This document shows positions 58,219 to 64,000 of a DNA stretch of 64,000 nucleotides, one piece after another (positions within the stretch are counted from its first letter, which is position 1; each line of letters starts with the position of its first letter). Both the position numbers and the translations under genes were made by a program. Source of the stretch: Haloplanus ruber (lineage in GTDB: Archaea > Halobacteriota > Halobacteria > Halobacteriales > Haloferacaceae); contig NZ_JANHDK010000001.1 in the NCBI RefSeq assembly GCF_024494725.1, positions 868,001 through 932,000 of the forward strand. Reading direction: 5' to 3'. The notes beneath the pieces were generated by a model. It worked only from the letters and a program-made list of their open reading frames with translations. It made no database searches and was not told the DNA's origin.

Positions 58219-59045
58219 AGTTCGATTCGTTCGACAAGCCCGCTCTCCTCTTTTGTGTTGATGGCGACGATCCGAACGTGGTCTTCGAGGGTGGAGTCAC
58301 GAAGTTTCGCCTTCAGCAGGTTGTCGACCTGGTAGACGCCAGCGGCGTTCACCATCTCGATTTCGACCAAGACCGCCGTGTCGTCGCCCTCCTGTAACGT
58401 GACATCGCGGATCGCCTGACTCGAGAGGGTGTTGATCCCGCGGCCACCCTTCTCGTAGGGGATGCGCGAGCGACCCCGCTCCATGTCGAGGGCGTCCGCG
58501 ACGCGGATGACCCCCGCCTCGCGGGTGAGCGGGTCTTCCGCAGTGTGGTGACAGAGGATCGCATGCAGCGTCTCGCCTTTCATCCGGACCGCGGCCTCGG
58601 TGTCGTAGAACTCGGGCAGAAATCGGTCGAGAATGTCCGCGGCGAGCGGGATGGAGTAGTAGGCGTGCCTGTCGCGGTGGACGACATGTCCCACGTCGTG
58701 GAGCGTGGCCGCGAGCGCGACGATCACCGGTTCGTCGGCCTCGGACAGCCCCTGGTCGGTCGCGCCGTTGAACGCCACACCGGCACGTTTCAGAAGTTCG
58801 TACAGGCGGAGCGCGTGGTCGCGGACGATTCCGATGTGTTTCGAGCCGTGGTCGTTGTACCCCTTGCGCGTGACGGCGTTGACGTTCTGGGCGTCGAGAT
58901 ACGTCCGCACCTCGGGGTCTTCGACGAGGGCAAGAAGGACACGGTTCAGTTTTTCGTCCGGGAAGGCGTGGTCGGCGTCCGGATCGTACGTGTGACCGTC
59001 GCCGCTCCCGGAAGTCGACTCGGGGCCGGCATCGTCGGTGACCAT
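58215..59045 (-). CDS. HD-domain phosphohydrolase-like protein
   Basis: 276 aa from ATG 59045; GTG 59069 is possible. HD metal motifs are visible: H in HGSKHIGIVRDHALRLYEL, HD in LAATLHDVGHVVHRDRHAYY, and a later Asp in VIRVADALDMERGRSRI. Such proteins hydrolyse nucleotides or cyclic nucleotides; the substrate is unknown. It converges on mscS with a 4-bp overlap. Confidence 0.85.
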   Translation of the reverse strand: MVTDDAGPESTSGSGDGHTYDPDADHAFPDEKLNRVLLALVEDPEVRTYLDAQNVNAVTRKGYNDHGSKHIGIVRDHALRLYELLKRAGVAFNGATDQGLSEADEPVIVALAATLHDVGHVVHRDRHAYYSIPLAADILDRFLPEFYDTEAAVRMKGETLHAILCHHTAEDPLTREAGVIRVADALDMERGRSRIPYEKGGRGINTLSSQAIRDVTLQEGDDTAVLVEIEMVNAAGVYQVDNLLKAKLRDSTLEDHVRIVAINTKEESGLVERIEL

Positions 59046-59090
59046 ACCGTCACTGCTCGGCCGAGTCACAAAAGCACCCCGGGGCGGCGG

Positions 59091-59564
59091 TCAGGCGGCC
59101 TCGGCCACGGCCTCACGAACCGTTTCGTAGTCCGGCTCCTGTTTGGGGTTGTCCCCGACCCAACGATAGGTGACGATCCCGTCGCCGTCCACGACGAACA
59201 CCGCCCGCTGGGCGGCACGCAGGTCGAGGGGCGAGAACGACGACACCACGTCGTAGGCGTCGATCAGTTCCCGCCGCTCGTCGCTGATGAGTCCGAAGCC
59301 CAGATCGTTCTGTGCTCGGAACTCGTTGAGCGTGTAAGGGAGGTCGACGCTAACCCCGTACACCGTCGCGTCGATAGCCTCGAACTCGGCCATGTGGTCG
59401 CGGAACGAACACATCTCGCTGGTACAGGTCGGGGTGAACGCCGCGGGGAAAAAAGCGAGGACGATGGGTGCCTCGCTGAGGTGCTCGGAGAGGGTGAAAC
59501 TCTCGATGTCACCGTTCGCGAGCGGCGCAGTGAAATCGGGTGCCTCGTCGCCGATGTCGAGCAT
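59091..59564 (-). CDS. Peroxiredoxin (AhpC/TSA, Prx family)
   Basis: 157 aa from ATG 59564. Start MLDIGDEAPDFTAPLANGD. The peroxidatic Cys sits in AFFPAAFTPTCTSEMCSF (PxxxTxxC), with a second Cys four residues later. It ends in WVGDNPKQEPDYETV. It reduces peroxides in the cytoplasm. Divergent from tatA. Confidence 0.93.
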   Translation of the reverse strand: MLDIGDEAPDFTAPLANGDIESFTLSEHLSEAPIVLAFFPAAFTPTCTSEMCSFRDHMAEFEAIDATVYGVSVDLPYTLNEFRAQNDLGFGLISDERRELIDAYDVVSSFSPLDLRAAQRAVFVVDGDGIVTYRWVGDNPKQEPDYETVREAVAEAA

Positions 59565-59705
59565 AAATCCCGTTTGTTGGTGGGCGGTATTATACTGTCG
59601 GCTGTGACAGCGCGGCCGCTCGCCGGGCGGGTCCACCGGGGGGCCGGTGTCAGGCTGAACGGTCCAAAAAGCCTATAATCGCCAATCGGCTACCCCGAGG
59701 TAGTG

Positions 59706-59975
59706 ATGCACGACCCAATCGTCCCACTGTTCCCCGGGTTGCCCGGCGGGCCGGAGTTGCTCATCGTCCTCTTCGTCCTCGTCTTGCTGTTCGGGGCGAA
59801 CAAGATCCCCAAACTAGCCCGCTCGACCGGCCAGGCGATGGGCGAGTTCAAGCGCGGGCGCGAGGAGATCGAGGAGGAACTCCAGGAGGGGGCCGACCCC
59901 TCGGGCGAGGAGGCACCGACGAGTGCGACCGAGGAGACGGCAGAAGCCAGCACCGAACCCGAACAGAGTAGCTAA
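59706..59975 (+). CDS. tatA: Twin-arginine translocase subunit TatA
   Basis: 89 aa. The start may be GTG 59703 or ATG 59706. Short N-terminal helix after PGLPGGPELLIVLFVLVLLF, then FGANKIPKLARSTGQAMGEF, the hinge and amphipathic helix of TatA. A charged, acidic tail follows. TatA forms the pore of the Tat pathway, the main export route in haloarchaea, used by proteins such as the copper proteins here. Confidence 0.93.
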   Translation: MHDPIVPLFPGLPGGPELLIVLFVLVLLFGANKIPKLARSTGQAMGEFKRGREEIEEELQEGADPSGEEAPTSATEETAEASTEPEQSS

Positions 59976-60156
59976 CTCGACCCGAGGCCCGGACCCAATG
60001 CCGGGCACCGCGGACGCTCACCCCGTCGGCTCGCAGCCCAGCCGAGCGCGTGCACCCCTCCACCCGATCATCACCTTCGTATTCTCGCCTCGACGGTCGA
60101 CCGAGCGTCGACACGAGGATTGAAACGGAACGCCGCCGACGCTTGCGGTACGTGCT

Positions 60157-60549
60157 ATGGCTCGAACGACGGCGTCGCGTCTCCTGAGGCTCGAAACGGT
60201 CTTTCTCGTCGCGGTCGGCGGCTTCGCGGGCGCGAACCTCCGATACGCGCTCTCGGTCGCGATCCCCGGTCTCGGTGGCACCTTCGCGGCGAACGTTCTC
60301 GGCTGTCTCGCCCTCGGATTCCTAGTCTACGAGGCCGAACTGGTCGGTCTCCTCGCGGAGGAGACAGGACTCGTCGCCGCAACCGGCTTTCTCTCGTCGC
60401 TTACCACCTACAGTACGTTCGCAATCGAGGCGGTGCAGTCGCCGACGCTCGTCGGCGCCGGCTACGTCGTCGCGAGTTACGCCTGTGGGTTCGCCGCCGT
60501 TCTGGCCGGGCGACGCGTCGCCCGAGCGCTGGAGGGGACCGTCCGATGA
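60157..60549 (+). CDS. crcB: Fluoride channel CrcB (first subunit)
   Basis: 130 aa, four helices. Signatures: VGGFAGANLRYALS, FAANVLGCLALGFLVYEAE (Asn lining the pore) and LTTYSTFAIE with the Phe-box. It exports fluoride as a dual-topology dimer. The second crcB overlaps it by 4 bp, so the two may form a heterodimer. Confidence 0.93.
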   Translation: MARTTASRLLRLETVFLVAVGGFAGANLRYALSVAIPGLGGTFAANVLGCLALGFLVYEAELVGLLAEETGLVAATGFLSSLTTYSTFAIEAVQSPTLVGAGYVVASYACGFAAVLAGRRVARALEGTVR

Positions 60550-60914
60550 CTACGGTCGATCCCGCTCACCTCGTCGGTGCCGGGGCGGCCGTCGGAGCGA
60601 TCCTGCGGTACGCCACCAACGGCTATCTGGACGGGATCACGGGTGACCGACGATTCCCGTACGGCACCTTCACCGTGAACGTCGTCGGCTCGTTCGTGCT
60701 CGCGGTCGTTACCGTCTCCGGGGCGGGAACGGACGTCGTCCACCTGGTCGGGACCGGCGCCTGTGGATCGTATACGACGTTCTCGTCGTTTTCGGTCGAC
60801 ACCGTTCGGATCTGGGAGAACGGAGACCGACTCCTGGCGGCGTGGTACGCCGCAGTGAACTTCCTGGGCGCGTTGCTCGGGATCGGACTGGCGTTCGGGA
60901 TCACGACACTCTGA
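60546..60914 (+). CDS. crcB: Fluoride channel CrcB (second subunit)
   Basis: 122 aa from ATG 60546. GAGAAVGAILRYATN, GTFTVNVVGSFVLAVV and GSYTTFSSFSVDTV give the same CrcB signatures in the opposite partner. Tandem crcB genes usually encode antiparallel halves of one channel. Translationally coupled (ATGA-type overlap). Confidence 0.93.
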   Translation: MTTVDPAHLVGAGAAVGAILRYATNGYLDGITGDRRFPYGTFTVNVVGSFVLAVVTVSGAGTDVVHLVGTGACGSYTTFSSFSVDTVRIWENGDRLLAAWYAAVNFLGALLGIGLAFGITTL

Positions 60915-60941
60915 CCGCGGCGGCCGGAACGCTAACCGTGT

Positions 60942-61475
60942 CTACTGCGGTTCGCAGGGCAGCATCTCTTGGTCGTAGTCCTGGTCGCCGACGACGACGG
61001 CCGCACAGCCCCCGATGTGGCCGAAGTCGTAATTGCACTTGTACTCGTAGACGCCCGGTTCGGGGAAGTAGTGGCTGACTTGCTCGGCACCGAGGTCCTC
61101 GTCTAGCTCCCACTCGGAGGCCACCTCGGGGTTCCAAGCCCGTCGCCCACTCGTCGAACTCGACGGCGACATGGAGGTGACGCTGTGAGAACTAAGACTC
61201 TCGGTGGTCCACGTGACGACGGTTCCCGGCTCTACCTCCGCAACCATCGGGATGAACGTCTTGTTCTCGTTGGTGATGGTAAACTCCGGGGCGTCCTCGG
61301 GCGGCCCCGAGGGCGTCGGCGTCGCCGTGGCCGTCGGCGTCTCGGTGGCCGTCGCCGTCGCCGTCTCCGTCTCCGTCGACCCGTCGCCGCCGTCGCCAGA
61401 GCCGCCCGAACAGCCGGCGAGCGACCCGACGAGTCCGGCGGCGGCCGCGACGATCTTCCTGCGACTGAATGTCAT
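60942..61475 (-). CDS. Lipid-anchored halocyanin-like copper protein
   Basis: 177 aa from ATG 61475. Twin-arginine-type start FSRRKIVAAAAGLVGSLAGC, with the lipobox LAGC giving a lipidated Cys. A Thr-rich linker follows, then a cupredoxin domain. Ligand candidates: His in TTESLSSHSVTSM and Cys/His in YEYKCNYDFGHIGGCAAV. The axial Met is not obvious. It is an electron carrier at the outer membrane face. Confidence 0.88.
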   Translation of the reverse strand: MTFSRRKIVAAAAGLVGSLAGCSGGSGDGGDGSTETETATATATETPTATATPTPSGPPEDAPEFTITNENKTFIPMVAEVEPGTVVTWTTESLSSHSVTSMSPSSSTSGRRAWNPEVASEWELDEDLGAEQVSHYFPEPGVYEYKCNYDFGHIGGCAAVVVGDQDYDQEMLPCEPQ

Positions 61476-61556
61476 GATGTCGTAGCGTCCGCTTAGTGAG
61501 GCCCCTTCAAAAAACATTCGAGGTTATTCGACACCGACACCACGGTGGGTTCCAAT

Positions 61557-61590
61557 TATCAGCCGACTAGATCGGCCACCAGAGTTTATA
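61557..61590 (+). promoter_or_regulatory. TATA of pilB with a half-matching dyad
   Basis: TTTATA (61585-61590) lies about 27 nt before ATG 61615, implying a leaderless transcript. TATCAGCCGACTAGA (61557-61571) ends exactly 13 bases before it and matches only the left half (TATCA) of the motility dyad. It could be a degenerate site or chance. Confidence 0.35.
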
Positions 61591-61614
61591 TTCGCGAACA
61601 CCCTGAGACGGCTA

Positions 61615-64000
61615 ATGGCAATCGACGACGCCGAGAGCTCCGAGTCGGGGGAGCTCGACGGCGCGACGACCGTCGGCCCGGGCCACGAGACGGTCGACGT
61701 CGAACGGCTGTCGGGACTGCTCGCCGCGGGTCAGGAAGCGGCGACGCAGCTCGATGCCGCCGTCTCACAGGTTCAAGCGGACGGCACGCCGGTCGTCAAG
61801 GATCTCTGGTCGTGGGAGGACTACAAGCAGGAGTTCTACTACGACGCCGACGGTACCCCGCCGACCGACGGGGAAGGAACGCCGATTCCGTTCGATCCGA
61901 CGGAGACGCTCGGGTTCGATCCCGCGGAGACCGAGAGGGTGCTGTCGGGGGCTGGGGACGTCGCCGAGGATCTGATGGCCCTCGTCGACGAGCGGACGGT
62001 GTCGGTCGACGAGGATATCGACGAAGACGCCTTCTTCAGCGACGAGTTCGGGGCGACGACAGTCACCAACCGGTACGACATGGAGAAGACGGTCCCCATC
62101 GAGAAGAAGACGCACTTCGTGGAGGTAGACCGATACTGGGTCAACAAGCCGTACGCCTACGTCGTCATCTTCCGCTCGCTGAAGGAAAACGAGCAGAAAT
62201 ACTACGTGGTCCAACCACACACCACGCCCATCGAGGAGGAACTGGTCGAGTTCCTGACCGCCAAACTCCAGAACGCGATCAAGTACACGGACGTGGGTGT
62301 CGCCGGTGGCCTCGAAGAGCGCGAACGGGTCATCCGCGACGAGACGTTCTCCCTGCTCGAACGGTACGACCTCTACGCCCGTACGTCGGGAGCGGGGCTA
62401 CTCGACACCATCGCCAGCCAACTGGGCGTCGACGACGGCGACGGGACCGCCGGACGCCTCCTCTCCCGCCTGGGTTGGCAGCCCGAGAGTGAGGTTGACG
62501 AGGAGATTCAGGGCATCGCGGCCCGTCCCGAACCCGCGGTCATGGCGGAGGACGCGAGCGACCTCACGGAGTACCAGGTCGAGAAACTCCTGTATTACCT
62601 CAAGCGGGACTTCATCGGCTACGAGCGGATCGACGCTATCAAACACGATATCAACGTCGAGGACATCTCGTGTGACGGCTACAACTCGCCAGTGTTCGTC
62701 TACCACAGCGACTACGAGCAGATCATCTCCAACGTCTATCACGGCGAGACCGAACTCGACGACTTCGTCGTCAAACTCGCTCAGCGGTCCGGCAAGGGGA
62801 TCAGCAAGCGTCGCCCGCAGGTGGACGCGACCTTGCCCGACGGCTCCCGTGCCCAGTTGACTCTCGGCAAGGAGGTGTCGGACCACGGCACCAACTACAC
62901 CATCCGCCAGTTCAAGGACGTCCCGTTTACGCCCGTGGATCTCATCAACTGGAAGACGTTCTCCTTAGAGGAGATGGCGTACCTGTGGCTCGCCATCGAG
63001 AACAACAAGTCGCTGATCTTCGCCGGCGGGACAGCGTCGGGGAAGACGACCAGCCTGAACGCCGTCTCCCTGTTTATCCCCTCGAACTCGAAGATCGTCT
63101 CCATCGAGGACACCCGCGAGGTGGAACTCCCACAGCGCAACTGGGTGGCCTCCGTCACCCGGCCCTCCTTTTCCGACGACGAGCAAGGCGAAGTCGACGA
63201 GTTCGACCTGCTGGAGGCTGCGCTCCGCCAGCGTCCCGAGTACATCGTCATGGGCGAGATCCGGGGCGAGGAGGGGCGAACCCTCTTTCAGGTCATGTCG
63301 ACCGGGCACACGACGCTGACGACGTTCCACGCCGACAGTGTGGGCGAGGTGCTCAAGCGGTTCACGACCGAACCGATCAACGTCTCGAAGACCATGTTCA
63401 CGGCGCTGGATCTGGTGTCGATCCAGACCCAGACCAGAGTCGAGGGGCGGAAGGTCCGCCGGAACAAGAACCTCACCGAGATCAACTTCTACGACGCCGA
63501 GAACGACGAAATCAACGTCCAAGACGTCTACCAGTGGCAGGCCGAAACCGACGAGTTCCTCCGCATGAGCGACTCCAACACCTTAGAGGAGATTCGTTTC
63601 GACCGTGGGTGGACCCGCGAAACCCTCGACGAGGAACTCTTCAAACGACAGGTCGTCCTCGCGTACCTCATCGAGAACGGCCTGAACACGTACACGCAGG
63701 TAGCCGCCACGGTCCAGGCGTTCATCAACGACGAGGAGACGATCCTCGCGCTCATGGCCGAGGATCGGCTCGAACGCAGTCTAGAGGATCTCCGCGAGAT
63801 GGAGTCCGTGCTGATCGACATCGATCCGGAGAAGGAGGCGATGGTCCCTCGCCCGGACCCGACCGAGGCGAGGCTGGAACTGTGTGCCGACATCCTCGAC
63901 CGTGCCGAGACGGAACTGCTCGACGAGTACCGAAACGAGGACGTAGCAGGGATCGACACGGCGCTCGCGGGGATGGATCGAGCCGCGGACGTCACCGCCG
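61615..64000 (+). CDS. PilB-type pilus/secretion ATPase (3' truncated by window)
   Basis: At least 795 aa; no stop before the window end. The N-terminal region (about 1-330) is acidic with DLWSWEDYKQEFYYDADG. The secretion-ATPase core follows: Walker A FAGGTASGKTTSLNAV (about 472), Asp box IVSIEDTREVELPQ, Walker B EYIVMGEIRGEEGRTLF and His box TGHTTLTTFHADSV. Similar to haloarchaeal PilB3-like ATPases that assemble adhesive type IV pili with a PilC partner, expected downstream. Longer than ArlI and distinct from it. Confidence 0.92.
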   Translation, partial: MAIDDAESSESGELDGATTVGPGHETVDVERLSGLLAAGQEAATQLDAAVSQVQADGTPVVKDLWSWEDYKQEFYYDADGTPPTDGEGTPIPFDPTETLGFDPAETERVLSGAGDVAEDLMALVDERTVSVDEDIDEDAFFSDEFGATTVTNRYDMEKTVPIEKKTHFVEVDRYWVNKPYAYVVIFRSLKENEQKYYVVQPHTTPIEEELVEFLTAKLQNAIKYTDVGVAGGLEERERVIRDETFSLLERYDLYARTSGAGLLDTIASQLGVDDGDGTAGRLLSRLGWQPESEVDEEIQGIAARPEPAVMAEDASDLTEYQVEKLLYYLKRDFIGYERIDAIKHDINVEDISCDGYNSPVFVYHSDYEQIISNVYHGETELDDFVVKLAQRSGKGISKRRPQVDATLPDGSRAQLTLGKEVSDHGTNYTIRQFKDVPFTPVDLINWKTFSLEEMAYLWLAIENNKSLIFAGGTASGKTTSLNAVSLFIPSNSKIVSIEDTREVELPQRNWVASVTRPSFSDDEQGEVDEFDLLEAALRQRPEYIVMGEIRGEEGRTLFQVMSTGHTTLTTFHADSVGEVLKRFTTEPINVSKTMFTALDLVSIQTQTRVEGRKVRRNKNLTEINFYDAENDEINVQDVYQWQAETDEFLRMSDSNTLEEIRFDRGWTRETLDEELFKRQVVLAYLIENGLNTYTQVAATVQAFINDEETILALMAEDRLERSLEDLREMESVLIDIDPEKEAMVPRPDPTEARLELCADILDRAETELLDEYRNEDVAGIDTALAGMDRAADVTA

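Noticed and set aside
59976-60156. Possible fluoride riboswitch before crcB
   Set aside because: The conserved crcB-motif pseudoknot sequence is not visible in this 180-bp GC-rich stretch; only generic hairpins are seen.
1-64000. CRISPR arrays, cas genes or insertion sequences
   Set aside because: No regularly spaced repeats, no Cas or transposase motifs in any frame.

Overview
The window is a high-GC, gene-dense stretch of a haloarchaeal (class Halobacteria) chromosome. The evidence is the very acidic proteins, archaeal information-processing genes (TFB, SRP19, Gar1, RNase P component 4), tandem UspA proteins, halocyanin-type copper proteins, HalOD1 and HalX signalling domains, short AT-rich TATA boxes in front of leaderless starts, and a full archaellum/chemotaxis locus. 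I cannot assign a genus.

Layout. 0-3.3 kb: a drug/metabolite transporter, a very small DUF1289-type protein, then a decayed accessory patch (frameshifted PhiH1-like repressor, a lipoprotein and its broken twin, gene fragments) next to tRNA-Thr(CGU). 3.3-19 kb: housekeeping genes: Trm5, a BtuCD-type importer, SRP19-Gar1, a presenilin-like protease, a PUA protein, an MBL hydrolase, a tandem UspA, two haloarchaeal proteins without clear function, TFB, a TrmB-type regulator, PanB and PanE. 19-24 kb: TetR regulator plus NEW3-type exported protein plus RND/MMPL exporter. 24-47.4 kb: chemotaxis and archaellum: cheW1, two RecA/KaiC-like ATPases, a winged-helix regulator, a small membrane protein, two near-identical archaellins, cheY-cheC-cheD, arlCE-F-G-H-I-J-cheF1, the opposing cheB-cheA-cheR-HEAT-cheF2 operon, cheW2 and a HalX response regulator. 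47.4-64 kb: UspA proteins, copper proteins, a hybrid histidine kinase, an ABC-2-type exporter, two glycosyltransferases, RNase P component 4, a YhbY protein, MscS, an HD protein, a peroxiredoxin, TatA, two CrcB fluoride channels, and the start of a PilB-type pilus ATPase cut off by the window edge.

Main discovery candidate. Nearly every transcription unit of the motility region, plus a HalOD1 gene at 19 kb, carries a 15-bp dyad close to T-W-TCA-N4-TGA-N-A-W, ending 13 bp (once 14) before the TATA-like box. Eight promoters have the exact TCA-N4-TGA core. One symmetric site between cheB and cheW2 serves both directions with the same 13-bp spacing. The winged-helix gene in the middle of the locus has a variant of the site placed over its own start, as expected for autorepression. 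This looks like an unannotated motility regulon with its likely regulator.

Second candidate. Five of these units (cheW1, cheW2, cheB, the HalX regulator, arlCE) appear to begin with a near-leaderless mini-ORF that runs into the first real gene. In four the junction is ATGA, and the two cheW mini-ORFs are both exactly 60 nt. A GGAGG Shine-Dalgarno sequence lies inside four of the five. This suggests translational coupling through leader peptides.
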